DNA of 64,000 bases from NCBI GenBank assembly GCA_963169105.1, contig OY720634.1, positions 155,813,584 through 155,877,583 of the forward strand, given 5' to 3'. Position 1 is the stretch's first letter; every line of letters begins with the position of its first letter. Shown here in pieces: positions 1 through 10,509 of this stretch. The position numbers and the translations under genes were made by a program. The stretch comes from Ceriagrion tenellum. Lineage: Eukaryota; Arthropoda; Insecta; Odonata; Coenagrionidae. Under the pieces are notes generated by a model that was not told where the DNA came from, did no database searches, and saw nothing but the letters and a program-made list of their open reading frames with translations.

Positions 1-2177
1 GAACGTCTCACTTATTACATGTCTAAAGATCTGATTAAACCGTTCAATTAAACCAGAGATTTCATCGAGAAATTAAAAATATGAATACGGAGCTTTCTGC
101 CGCAGAAATACAAATTATTTTTGTGTTGGTTGAAGTAATATTGCTTAAGCGTAGTTGATGCTTATTTTTTTTTCTTTACTAGCGAGGGAAACGCAGGAAT
201 GTTAAAACAGGTTGACGGACGGAATAAACAGGGGTATTAGTCACGGCAGAAGAATGCGCCTAGTCTGCTGCTCTGAAGAGACTGAGAAAAGACATCATAC
301 TTTTATGAATTACCCAATTTATGCGCAACCATCACACGCTCTCGAATCCTTTCGATAGGCGTTATGCGACAAAAGTCTGAGCAAACAAATACTCATTTCA
401 TCCTATGGTTTTACTCTCAACAAAATTAATCCTCGTGAAAATATAAAACAGGGGGTTTACGAGGTCGAATTTTAATCAGAATTGCTCCACAATCAGCTAG
501 ATATTGGAAGATGTTTGGGCGATTCCCGTTTCTAAATCTCTTTCATCGCTCCATTTTTCAGAGCCTTTTCTATTGCATTGGACATCGTGTGCCTCACATC
601 TTGTGTGTCGTTGAGAGCCTCTATTTATACTATTTCTTTGTCATATACCATTATATACCAGTGTCACCTTAAAAACCAAATCTTTCCCACCGTCGTCCGT
701 GCTCGCCGAACATTCTCCTCACGATCACACAGATGTCGTTTTCCAATTCACTGCTTCTTTCTTCGCATTCTTCCCGTAAATTTACTTTCTTTCTTTGTCT
801 TTATTTCATCCCATTTCTTCCTCATGAACCAGCATAGTTTCTCTCACCCGTGCCTCATACTCCCACAGTTCCTGTGCTGTAAAATCTTCTCCGCCTCCTC
901 CAGCAAAAACTGAACACCTGAGCCGTGCCACGCTGCTCTTCATCTTTAGTTTCACTAAAATGCGCGAAATTCCGTTTCATGCCTTAGAATTTCAATGTTA
1001 AACAGAAGTTTCTAGATCATTTAGACGAACCCATACTGCGTCCCTAGAGTTTTAAAAAAGCAGTGTAAAGGGAATGGTTTGATCATATTCCTGAGTCAAA
1101 ATTTTATTATCACTGTACTCCAATGAGTCAACGATCTTCTCATCAGAATTTGTAAGTGAAAGGTCTCGTCTCGCTAAACGACTCTGGATTAGAGCACATT
1201 TTTTTATTCCAGATTGACTAAATTAGGCTGGAGGATCGAATTCAGGTGCCACGCGGGGATTGGAAGTGATTTTTTTTCTAGCATTTGCGTTTATAACAAA
1301 GCACAGGGAGGAAACCGTTTGTATCTGCTTACCGTGGGTCGGAGGTGATCATTCAATGCCTTGCGGCACATATATTTACCTAAACAAATCAAATTTCTAA
1401 TACAAATGAAAGTTTTTCTCTAGAGACTTCCCGTGCCTGAAGTCATTGATTTGTTTTGGTAGCGGCGTGTGTTTCTACTCTTCCCGAACCGACGACTCCT
1501 CTGTCATTGTCAAAGTCGCTAATAGAGCATAATAAGGCCTGACAGTGTAGAATTTTGGTGTGAAGCTCATTGAGAGTGGTTTCACTACTTTAAAATCAAA
1601 AGATAAAAGCAATGATATATGAATTAAAACCTCTTATGACAGTTAATAAATGTTTTCTGATAGTATATTAGTCTGCCAACGCCTGAGCGCTACTGCATCG
1701 CCATTTCAGATATGGATAGGAAACGAATGGATATTTGGACTCGAATAAATATTATCATTAAATTTTACGAAAGTAACTCTTCTCGTTTTACTCAAGTAGA
1801 CCCTCATTGGTGACTTACGTTTCTCCTGTTGATTTAAGTATGACTTCAAGTCCATTCACATGCTGATTTTATGGTCAGTAATGTTGCAATAGTTAAAATA
1901 GACAAATTTAAGCAGAAAAATTTTCAATCGGTGATACTACCGTTTCCGAGGAAATAATTTACAAAAATACGTTACTAATACTTATACTTCAAATAATTGG
2001 ATGTAATGCGTAAAAAAATATATACATCGTCTTCGAGCCATTGTATTTCACTTGTCTTTCAAAAAAGTTTCGTGCCGTGAATTTATTCCACAAGGTTGTT
2101 TTCATTCTGGAGTTTTTTCTACACGTGTGCATACCTACCATTCACAGTCGTTTTTTATATTTTTTATTTTTGGGCAA
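1..2177. other. AT-rich DNA with no recognised feature
   Basis: I see no gene, repeat family or RNA here. A pyrimidine-rich patch around 640-910 gives a 111-codon open frame, but its composition (runs of F, S, L and H) looks like low complexity rather than protein. Confidence 0.5.
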
Positions 2178-2832
2178 CTAATCCTGTGTATTTGGATGAT
2201 GAATAATACCCACATTCAAAATCACGCCGAGAAATGCTTTCATTTCCTTCAGAGTGATATCAGTCCAATCATTCCAAGTTGATCTCTTAGCTAGAATCCT
2301 ATTTGGAAGTTTACTCGGTGCATAGATATTTGTCTCACTGGCGATGCTTTTTATCAAGGCTTTTGGAAAAAACAATTGAAAAAATTGAATGGGCTTCCCA
2401 CAGTCACCGGGAACCTGTGGCCCAACGCAAACTTGTCCAGTGGAGAAAAGACACCTTTTCGTGGATTTGTCATTCACACTGACATCATTCCATGTTTGTG
2501 TTTGTTTTTCACTTTGAATATCATCGTCATCGCTTTCGCACTCATCCACACTACCACTGAATTCAACAATTTTTTGTCGTTTTTTTACGTTTGTTTTGTG
2601 CAACCTGGATGTCACGATCACTTTTCTCCAGCTCCTGATGGAATCGGTGATTCTTCCTATTTGTAGGTATACTAGGACCGGCGACAGGTTCAGTTTGTGT
2701 AGACTCCTGATTATAGGAGAATCCTCCTTCGTCACTGGTACTACTTCCGGAGATATCTTCATTTCCAAAATAAAACTCATCGTCACTGCTTTCATTTAGA
2801 ATTTCCTCAACATTTTTGCTAAACTTTTCCAT
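2178..2832 (-). pseudogene. Broken piggyBac-type transposase, N-terminal part
   Basis: This is the remnant of a piggyBac superfamily transposase, the enzyme that cuts and pastes elements at TTAA. The likely start is the ATG ending at 2832, beginning MEKFSKNVEEIL. An acidic Ser/Asp/Glu-rich region follows, as is usual at the N terminus of these proteins. The frame is lost near 2570-2600, after KKTTKNC. It continues in a neighbouring frame with VDECESDDDDIQSEK, then FFQLFFPKALIKSIA and LKEMKAFLGVILNVGI, which match the start of the conserved transposase domain. The reading ends at 2178, so the catalytic aspartates and the Cys-rich C terminus are absent. At least one frameshift plus the 3' truncation make it inactive. 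The family call is by motif and is fairly secure. Confidence 0.82.
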
Positions 2833-3044
2833 GGCCAACAGGGTAATGAGCTCTGGTAGTGGAACTACGAACGACTGCCTCCGCGATGGAATTAGTTCCC
2901 ATTTATAAGGTGTCATCAAGGGAGTGTGTTGAAATGGTAAAGAACCAAACGTGCACAATGTCTGTAAATACAATCTGGATAGAAATGAGTCATTCAGGCA
3001 GCGAGCGTATCGCTTTCAGTGCGCGCTCATGAAATAATACGCAC

Positions 3045-3280
3045 GTAATCAAAAAATATCTATTTCATCTCATAAAGTATCTATTTCATCTAAAAAAGTA
3101 TCCATTTCATCTACGCTCAGAGGGGCACGTAATCAAAAAGTATCTATTTCATCTACGCTCTGAGGGGCAAGTAATTAAAAAACATCTGATTCAGCTAAGC
3201 TCGCAGGCACTCAAAAAGTATCTATTTCATCTACGTTTAATCAAAAAACATTGATTCAGCTAAGCTTGCAGGCACTCTGA
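3045..3280. repeat. Short irregular tandem repeat, about 50-bp units
   Basis: The motif AAGTATCTATTTCATCTA recurs about five times. It alternates with an AGGGGCA-containing linker and with a GATTCAGCTAAGC variant. The array lies between the piggyBac start codon and the possible TTAA end at 3798, so it may be the element's 5' subterminal region. Transposase-binding repeats are plausible there but not shown. Confidence 0.7.
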
Positions 3281-3765
3281 AGAACGATAACCTTATGATC
3301 TTTGTGTCAATATCACACTTTGTATACACATGTGGCTTTCTCAGAAACAGATGATAGTAAGAGATACGACACAGTGAGTAGAAGAAGGAAAAAGTAAAAA
3401 ATACAATAAAGTAGAAGAAGGCAAACATTCCAATATATGATATTGGTATGAGTAACATTGACAATTATTCACTAAAACAAATAAGATCCATTTTCGGAAT
3501 ATTTTCGGGCGAATTGAAGGATAAAGAAAATGTTCAACATGGGTTCAAAAATTAGCAGCGAGGCCCGCCATGACCAAGATTTCTCTCGGGTGATGCTTTA
3601 AATAAAATGTGATACTATGAAATACACTGTAATATGTACTCTACAAATATTTCCCAATCAAGCTGTTGATTTTCAAAATTTTATATTCATGTTCAAACAA
3701 ATAAAATGAGAATGGAACACATTAAATAATGGAAAATTGTGCGTGTCGAGTTGGTCGTAAGCTAG

Positions 3766-3801
3766 GCTATGTCGAGTGTCACTTGACACCCGAAAGGTTA
3801 A
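3766..3801 (-). mobile_element. Possible piggyBac-type terminal end with TTAA
   Basis: Read on the minus strand, the sequence is TTAA followed by CCTTTCGGGTGTCAAGTGAC, with an internal self-complementary GTGTCAAGTGACAC. A TTAA target followed by CC(C)TTT and a nearby palindrome resembles the MITE end at 15427. It lies about 965 bp upstream of the transposase start and could be its 5' end. I found no matching partner end on the far side, in keeping with truncation. The assignment is inference. Confidence 0.4.
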
Positions 3802-4524
3802 AGCACCATATTTTATGAAAATACTTTTTAACTTACTTTGTTAGATATAATTGAATGGGGTTTTTGTGGAAGAGGAGATTGACTCTTCAGTCTTGCTCCA
3901 ATTAAGCCGTCTCGTATCTTTCTAATCACAGACACAAAACGAGTGTGATTCATGCTGGTGGACATTGGTCCAAGTTTTTTATACTCTATCCCGGAGACGT
4001 CGGACTCCATAAAACGATCCCACGATACTCATTTCTGCAAATACTGCCACATTGACGTCATCCGCCTCACTGCGTCCATTCGCCTTTCTTTCGCCCCTCG
4101 ATTTCCTAAACCACTACACCCCTCTCGTTTCTGTGCAACCTCCCAACGTACCCCCACCCCTCCTAACCCTATCCGAAAGTCTTACCTGGACTCCCCTCGT
4201 TCCCTTTCCCTGCTCCTCCAACGCCTCTAAAATCGCAATCGCAGTTTACTCGAGAGAGTTCAGCCAGGGTACGGCTCCATATCGACGGTGAGCGGCCGTG
4301 AGAAAGAGAGAACTAATAGGGTATGTGACGACGCGACATCTGACTCGACGCGAGGTGCTACTTGTAAATCGGCAGCGCTTAAGTGAAACCGTAAAATTGA
4401 GGCTCGAGCGCTGCACTCAGTGTTATCGAGTAATCCCATCCCGAGAATCGCGAAGGGACTTCATTTGAAAAATATTACAAATCGTTTCCTCTCTCGTCCG
4501 TTTAGTTGCGGGCGAAGACACAAT
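3802..4524. other. Intergenic, with a polypyrimidine block
   Basis: No gene is recognised. Positions 4050-4230 are strongly C/T-rich on the plus strand and give overlapping Pro/Leu/Ser-rich open frames in two registers. This block type recurs through the window. Confidence 0.5.
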
Positions 4525-5070
4525 ACAAATGTGCAAAGGAGATCCGCAAGGTTTGTTAAAGGCCGTTATGATAATTGCATAAATGCTACGAGTTTAATAG
4601 AAGAACTAAGATGGGAATTACTATCAGAACGCAGGTTAAAATTTAGGTTAAATCTTTTAAGTAAATTGAAAACCGATTTGTTCACAGATGATGTTAGATA
4701 TATATTGAGAGCCACTGCGTATTATGCTAGGTTTGATCATATTAACAAGATTAGAGAGATAGATTGTCGTACCGATAGATTTTAAATGCCATTTTTCCCG
4801 CGTACCCTAAGAGAGAACAATAGGCAGCGTAGCAAAGGGATAGGTAGGTGAAATATAGTTAGAGTAGTCTGTAGTGCATGATGCATGTAATAACAACCAA
4901 TAATCCCTTTATTATTATGCAGATACTAACCATCTAGCTGCATGTGACCCTATTATCTAGCATGTCTCCATTAAATATCCTAGTTGCATGCCAATAGATC
5001 ATGTTTGGTGATCTTCACCCCCTGCCACACACCCTCGTGGTGGCTCGCAGGGTATTTCGTAGACGTTGAT
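4525..5070 (+). pseudogene. LINE fragment, reverse transcriptase C terminus and 3' end
   Basis: This is the 3' end of a CR1/jockey-type non-LTR retrotransposon. The frame to 4785 contains NVQRRSARFVKGRY, then LIEELRWELLSERRLKFRL and NKIREIDCRTDRF. This is the usual thumb and post-thumb pattern (VQRRAARF, L.WE.L..RR). After the stop at 4785 the next codons still read FPRTLRENN, so the stop interrupts the original frame. The 3' region ends near 5070 in a TGCCACAC and GTAGACGTTGATGTAG type tail that recurs in the copies at 6028, 13745 and 38110. The catalytic region is missing, a normal 5' truncation. Confidence 0.78.
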
Positions 5071-6027
5071 GTAGACGTACACCGCCGATGACGGCGATGA
5101 GCCGGAAATCGCTGCAACTTTGAAACAGACTGATTTCTGAGGCCTTATGTTAGTTTCTGCGAGATTTAGGCTAAGTCATTATTAAGACTGTATCCCAATA
5201 TCATTTGAAATTTCCTTAGTTTTAGTGAGTAGGAAATATAGAAATATTCAAGTTAGAGAAACTTTTTGATCGCTAAAATTTCTGAAAACTAAATTTATTT
5301 TTAATTATTGAAGACTTTTGCAATTTGCACGCCATTATAATTCTGATGCAGCCTATGAGAGTGAAATTTCTGATTACATTTAGATAATGCCTTTCTTGGG
5401 CGCAGAGCCCAACCATCTTCCATGGAATATGGTTCTGTTTTATCAAATATCTCGGAGAGTAGTTAAAGAGTTACTGATATTTTCGTTTCGAAAAACAATG
5501 TGCGGTCAGTTAGCGGGAAGAAGGTGATACGAACTCAAAATCTTCGAATCTCGAAAGAATTGGCGAACCAACGGAAGAAGGCGGTGGGCAACGATGGTTG
5601 TCCCATATGTTCTAGACAGTTGTTGGCATTCACTGACAGTGCTTAAGATTCGATTTTCATCTCCAGTTTATTACACACTCATTGTCTTCAAAGTTATCAT
5701 GCTACCACCGCAAAATCGGAAAAATGCTGAAGGAACTGTTTAAGATTAATATTGCCTTGCGAAAACGTAAATTTATAGCATGAGAATTTGCTTTTTGCGG
5801 GGTGAAAATGGTACAGTTTTAAGCTTTTTTTCCTGACCTTATATTGGTTGGATTGCTAAAATTTAGTTATGAAAAGATATAGTGTCGCGAAATTCAACTC
5901 CACGCACGAGCAATATCCTCGCAATAAATACCTACGATGGCAAAAGCTGCGTGAGATTTTGATGAGAGGATTGAAGACCAAATTCTCAAACTCTTCGTGA
6001 TTAAACCACGTGAATCCTCAGCTCAAT
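5071..6027. other. No recognised feature
   Basis: AT-rich DNA between two LINE 3' ends. I see no open frame of note and no repeat structure. Confidence 0.5.
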
Positions 6028-6666
6028 TACATCTACATAATTTCCCGCGAGCCTCCGCTTGGGCGTGTGGCAGGGGGTGTTAGGTCACCGGCCGTGAAAA
6101 GGTGTACGTTTTTTTGAGATGAAATGGTGACATGTATTATAGGAGTGTATTTAGTGGAGCTCAATTTTTATTGTGGTCGCTGTTCGCGGAAAGAACGAGT
6201 TTTTGTACCTATCTGTTCGGCAGATTATCTCTCTTATTTTATCGCATCTGTCAGACCTAAGGATGTGGTGAGGAGTCATTATAACATGCTCTATGTCGCT
6301 CTGAAAAATATCAGTTCTGAATTTATCAAGCAACCTAAGCCTAGCGTGTAGCCTCCGAGTCTCTAGGGTTTCCCACCTTAATCCCTCTAAAAGTTGCGAG
6401 GCACTATATGTACGCTCCTAGCAGTTTTTAACGAAGCGCGCTGCTTTCCTTTGTATTTTATTAATTTTTATGGTTAAATCTATTTGACCAGGGTCTCAAA
6501 TACTCGCGGCGTATTCGAGGTGTGGCCTAACCAGAGCGAGGTAGCATCTCTCTTTGACTTTTTCATGCGAGGACCTCCCTATTATACGCTTAACAAAACC
6601 TAGTTTCTTTAATGCTGCGCCACATATGTTCTGTATGTGTAATCCCCACGATATATCAGATGTTAA
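6028..6666 (-). pseudogene. LINE fragment, same family, minus strand
   Basis: The tail begins at about 6028 with the TGGCAGGGG-type end on the plus strand. On the minus strand the protein reads LALVRPHLEYAASI, then RKAARFVKNC, then LLDKFRTDIFQSDIEHVIM and DKIREIICRTDRYKNSFF PRT. These are the palm-to-C-terminus landmarks of a CR1/jockey-type reverse transcriptase, with in-frame stops. At 6663-6666 it meets the MITE at a TTAA. The 12 bases directly after that MITE (GGTAATTCCAAG, 7223-7234) match the next bases of the sister LINE copy at about 38750, which suggests the MITE jumped into the LINE. Confidence 0.78.
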
Positions 6667-7218
6667 GGTAGTCCGAGCGAAATATCATATTACTTAGAAA
6701 TCAATGTATTTGGTCTCGTTTTAAAGAAAAATATCTTACCTACCCAATGACACCAAAAATTCTACCCCTTACCATATTACTTTCGGAGATATTTTCCATA
6801 AAACACTAGCCCTTTTACATGGGAAATGCTACGTGAATGCACCCCAGAGAGACATTATTTACAAAATGAGGTATTTCTAACACTTAGATGTCGTAAAAAG
6901 ACTAACAGTGTGTAGTTTGTATGTTTTTTCAACTATATTTGAAAATTAATCATATTGTTACCGCAGTAGGTTCTTGGGTATCACAAAAACCTTCCATTTT
7001 GAAGGAGTTTCAAACGCACCGCGCGAAAAAAATGAGTAAAGACTTATTCAGATATTTTTATTTAATTACTTACCATTTTTGTTATATACAACTATATTAT
7101 AGCTCCATTAATAATGCAATATTTAATTGATGTGTCCTACAGCTGGTAATATTAAATCATATAATTCAAATATGGTCTCTATTATGACTGGGGAACTATG
7201 TATCTCTCTCGGACTACC
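6667..7218 (+). mobile_element. 552-bp TTAA MITE, copy 1
   Basis: Terminal inverted repeats begin GGTAGTCCGAGCGA and end with CTCGGACTACC. They are flanked by TTAA at 6663-6666 and ATAA at 7219-7222, which I read as a TTAA target duplication with one mutation. It carries no protein. Near-identical lengths occur at 36461-37013 (553 bp, reverse) and 49924-50477 (554 bp, same orientation), with shared internal text such as the AGCCCTTTTACATGGGAAA segment. TTAA targets point to a piggyBac-like mobilising enzyme, but the terminal GG is not the usual CCY of that group. Confidence 0.82.
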
Positions 7219-7652
7219 ATAAGGTAATTCCAAGTTTCGCGGTAGAAATCGGTTTCATAACGAATGGTTCAAACGCAATCTCCCTGGCGTCCAACGGCCC
7301 AAAATGAGAGAGGTACGTATTGCCTCGATGGAGGGTTGAAGGTGAGCGTCGAACGTAAGGAGGAAGGCAATTTCCCCGCAGGGCTAGCAGGGGGAGGGGG
7401 TCACACGACCCTCGAGAGGTCCATCTGCCCCACGGCCACCGCTCTCTTTCTCTTCCGCTTGTCCTTTCTCCGTCGCCTTCCTCCTTTTCCCTCTCTCCCT
7501 CTCTCTCACTCGCCTCATCCGAACGACCGACTGCTACTCTCCTGTCATCTTCTCCGACAACCCCGCCCCCTCCCCTCCCGAACCCATCGCTTCACTTGCA
7601 ATGCCTACCGTTCCATCTACCGCTCCTCTTCGCTACTCTACGACTCCTTGTA
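7219..7652. other. Polypyrimidine block
   Basis: Positions 7440-7620 are C/T-rich on the plus strand. The open frame over 7264-7695 is compositionally biased and I do not accept it as protein-coding. Confidence 0.5.
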
Positions 7653-8584
7653 TGCCCTGTTTACATTACTACCTTTTAACCAGGTTAACTCTTAACCCTA
7701 GCAAAGGTTCGCCGTGTGAACGCAGGTTGGGGCTGACCGTAGTCAATTTTTTTAACCGCGCTGGAGTTACTAGGGTTAGCGCTTGTTACCATCATTTTTA
7801 ACGCGTGTAAACGAAGGTTAGTTAGAAAAGTAGTTAAGTGATCCAGTCCACTTAGCTTTTACTTGAAGCGTACAATGTAAGAAGCGAGTTTCTATTATCA
7901 TATTTCGTATCCATGCATCTGTGGGACGTTGCTTGATGTATTTTTATGCATTAGTGAACGATGAACCGTATATTTAGGTCAATATTTACCTTAAAAGCGC
8001 AGTCGAGGATGGGTCAAGGGCAGAACTTGTCAGGAAAAGTCGTTAATTGCGCTGCATACGCTGAGACAAGGACTCGAAATGGAATTCATTTACAAATATT
8101 GAATATCAAGTTAATATACTACACTGTTTCTATCAATCATAAAAGAGTGCGCAAGACATAATAACGTAATAATCTCGGGGTATCTTCATGGTAAAGACTA
8201 GCGGAGTGAGACGTCGTTCTATTTAGGAAAATATACTCTCTCAATTTTCATCTATCGATGCATTGAGTGATGCTTAGACATGAAATGATATGTGTATATT
8301 TAAATACTAATGAATGAGAAGTCTAACCATATGAAGCATTTGCGTATTCAATCCTTTTTCTCACCCATACAAGTTCCGTGAATATGGCTGAAGATAGCCC
8401 AGGAAACAAATGAAACACGACTTGCGAGGTTTGTTGGGCTGTGGGCTAGGTGAGCTTCATCATCTTCTTGACTCCACCAGAGGCCACCAGTAGGTTAAAA
8501 AGGGTTAAATTATGCCGTGTAAATGCAAGTTAGTTAAGCCGCCATATTAACTAACATTCCAACCCTAGTAATGTAAACGGGGCA
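7653..8584. mobile_element. Possible non-autonomous DNA element with about 20-bp TIRs
   Basis: The left end TGCCCTGTTTACATTACTA and the right end TAGTAATGTAAACGGGGCA are inverted copies with one mismatch. AACCCTAG motifs lie just inside each end, in opposite orientation. The 932-bp interior has no coding capacity that I recognise. The flanks on both sides are polypyrimidine DNA of the same kind, as if one block had been split. I could not define a target duplication. Confidence 0.45.
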
Positions 8585-9058
8585 TTACCCGTCCCACCGC
8601 TGCTCTGCGGCCTCCCGCCCCTCGCCTCCCTGCCCTCTTGCTTGCCTTCCCGTTTTCGATTCCCGTGCTCTTCTTCTCTCTCTCTCTCCATCATTCGTCC
8701 ACCTCAACGATCCCCACTTTCCCCTCCCTTCGCTGGCATTCTTTGATTTCAATTTTAACCTTTGCCCCTCGACCTTGAAAGTCATCTAGTCCTTCCCGTT
8801 CCGCCCTTTATGTACACGTCCCACCGTCTTCCTACCTGTCACCACAATAACCCCCTCTGCTTCAACGCAGCAATCACCTCCTCTTCTCCTGACCCTTTCT
8901 CTTTCCCCTTTTGCCATCTCTATTCAACGCATCTCTTGTCCCGTCCTCGTTTCCTCAACCTTACCTCCTCCCTCTCCTCTCTCGAACTTGGCCACTCATC
9001 TATACTCTCAATGTCTTCATTCTGTTGTTCATATCCCGCTCCACCCAGCCCTCCACCT
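8585..9058. other. Polypyrimidine block
   Basis: A C/T-rich plus strand includes a (CT)n run near 8680. It may be the continuation of the block at 7440-7650, interrupted by the possible element between them. Confidence 0.5.
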
Positions 9059-9089
9059 ATAGCCTAGCTCGAGAGGTATGCAACTCTGA

Positions 9090-9318
9090 GAAATGGTGTA
9101 CGCTTGTTGAGAAATGGTTGCGAAATGGACAGAAATGGCTAGAAATGGACAGAAATTGACAGAAATGGATAGAAATGGACAGAAATCGATAGAAATGGAC
9201 AGAAATGGTTAGGAATGGATAGAATGGACAGAAATGGTTAGAAATGAACAGAAATGGATAGAAGTGGATAGAAATGGACGGAAATGGTAAGAAATGGATA
9301 GAAATGGACAGAAATGTT
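9090..9318. repeat. Decamer minisatellite, left half
   Basis: About 22 imperfect copies of the 10-bp unit AGAAATGGAY, with GGTTAG and GGACAG variants. The same unit resumes at 10226, so the two blocks were probably one array before the insertion between them. Confidence 0.92.
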
Positions 9319-9399
9319 AGTTTGCAGGTTTCCGCGGCGTCGATCAAATGATTTCAACATTTCTCGGGTTGCATCCGTGTCAGTTGTCATTCAGCACAA

Positions 9400-9431
9400 G
9401 TTTCGCCAGCTATCCTGCTGGCGTCCTCAGG
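9400..9431 (-). ncRNA. Hammerhead-like core, left arm of the Penelope-like element
   Basis: On the minus strand: CTGAGGA, one C, a 6-bp stem GCCAGC/GCTGGC with a 6-nt loop, then GAAAC. This is the order of a hammerhead core with stem II, except for one extra base before the stem. The inverted copy is at 10142-10172 on the plus strand. No good stem III or cleavage base is visible, so activity is doubtful. Confidence 0.4.
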
Positions 9432-9499
9432 TGAAGGATAGCGAGAAGGTTTTGGTCCGTTCTTATATAGGCCAAGTTTGGCGCCAAAAAGCGATCAAT

Positions 9500-10074
9500 G
9501 GCCTATCATGGAGCAGCGTCGCGTTTGCGCGGGAATCTTACTACTCTCTTCCAAGCGCTGTGCAATGGGTATCCATCTTCTCTGTTAAAATTCTTAGGTG
9601 TTTTTATGATTTCTATAGCCTCTCTTATTATTCTATGGAAGTGCCTGTTTTCCTTGGCTATTATTTTTGCGTCTTCGAATTGTACGGTGTGTCCCGGTTC
9701 ACTCCATCCGTGCTCTGAGATGGCAGATGCTTGGAATTGTCCATTTTTGTCGCTCTCTGGTGTTCCTTCAGCCGAGTGCCCAAAGCTCTGCAGGTTTCCC
9801 ATATGTATTACTTCCCACAAGAGCACGGCACTTGGTAAACGTATTCGGAGAGGGTTGATGGAACTCTGTCCTTGGGCCCGGGAAGAATGTCGGCTATCTT
9901 GGTGACACAGTTAAACCTCGTGACCATGTCATGCTTCCGTAAGACCCTAGCGATTTTTTCCGAGGTCCCCGCGATGAAAGGGATGGTTACATAGGCCTTT
10001 GGGTCCGGTCTGGGTTCTTCCTTTCCTTCAGGTGCTGTCGTCGACAGGTGCTGCTCCATGATTGGCCGGAGCAT
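9500..10074 (-). pseudogene. GIY-YIG endonuclease domain of a Penelope-like element, degraded
   Basis: The frame from 10074 reads VTIPFIAGTSEKIARVLRKH, then KIADILPGPKDRVP and VYQVPCSCGK, followed by a stop. It continues YIWETCRALGTRLKEHQRAT in the same register. After a frameshift it reads AISEHGWSEPGHTVQFEDAK, then RIIREAIEIIKTPKNFNRED and GYPLHSAW. This is the order expected for the Penelope endonuclease: GIY (here VYQ), CSCG, YIG (here YIW), the Arg in RLKEH, the catalytic Glu in REAIEI, and NFNREDG. The stop after CGK and the frameshift mean it is not functional as it stands. Confidence 0.85.
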
Positions 10075-10141
10075 TGATCGCTTTTTGGCGCCAAACTTGG
10101 CCTGTATAAGGACAGACCAAAACCTTCTCGCTATCCTTCAC

Positions 10142-10172
10142 CTGAGGACGCCAGCAGGATAGCTGGCGAAAC
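10142..10172 (+). ncRNA. Hammerhead-like core, right arm of the Penelope-like element
   Basis: The plus-strand copy of the motif at 9400-9431: CTGAGGA, C, GCCAGC, 6-nt loop, GCTGGC, GAAAC. The stem is fully paired in both arms. The sequences after GAAAC differ between the arms (TTGTG versus TGTTGTG). Confidence 0.4.
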
Positions 10173-10226
10173 TGTTGTGTTGAATGACAACTGGCGCGGA
10201 TGCAACCCAATAAATGTTGAAATCAA

Positions 10227-10462
10227 TGGACAAAAATAGTTAGAAATGGATAGAAATGGACAGAAATGGTTAGAAATGGATAGAAATTGACAAACATGGT
10301 TATAAATGGACAGAAATAGATAGAAATTGACAGAAATGGTTAGATAAGGACATAAATAGTTAGAAATGAACGGAAATGGATTGAAATGGACAGGAATGGA
10401 TGGAAATGGTCGGAAATGGACAGGAATGAATAGAAATGGTGAGAAATGGCTGAAATGGAAAT
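10227..10462. repeat. Decamer minisatellite, right half
   Basis: Imperfect AGAAATGG-type decamers continue here after the Penelope-like insert. They include degenerate units (GGAAATGG, AAAAATAG, AACATGG). Confidence 0.9.
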
Positions 10463-10509
10463 GAGGTGTACACTTGTTTTTGAAGTTGCGTACCCCTCGG
10501 CCTAGCCTA

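Larger units (their letters stand above)
9338..10226 (-). mobile_element. Penelope-like element with inverted long repeats
   Basis: Arms of roughly 180 bp at about 9338-9518 and 10042-10226 are inverted copies of each other. Shared landmarks include CAACATTT, GGGTTGCATCC, the GCCAGC/GCTGGC hairpin, GGTGAAGGATAGCGAGAAGG and GGCCAAGTTTGGCGCC. Between them lies the C-terminal endonuclease region of a Penelope-like retroelement on the minus strand. Such elements often carry long terminal repeats in inverted orientation and are often 5'-truncated. The reverse transcriptase is missing, so the copy is non-autonomous or dead. The arms also carry a hammerhead-like core (see findings). Confidence 0.75.
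9059..10509. mobile_element. Composite: TIR-bounded decamer array carrying a Penelope-like insert
   Basis: The outer ends are inverted copies of about 27 bp. The left reads CTCGAGAGGTATGCAACT; the right, reversed, reads GCCGAGGGGTACGCAACT. Inside each end lies a GGTGTAC(G/A)CTTGTT motif and then an array of AGAAATGGAC/AGAAATGGAT decamers. A Penelope-like element occupies the middle of the array. The outer structure resembles a non-autonomous DNA element with internal tandem repeats, but no target duplication is clear. Confidence 0.5.

Noticed and set aside
3045..3280. CRISPR-like spaced repeat
   Set aside because: Repeats are irregular, the spacers are themselves repeated, and the genome is eukaryotic. 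It is an ordinary tandem repeat.
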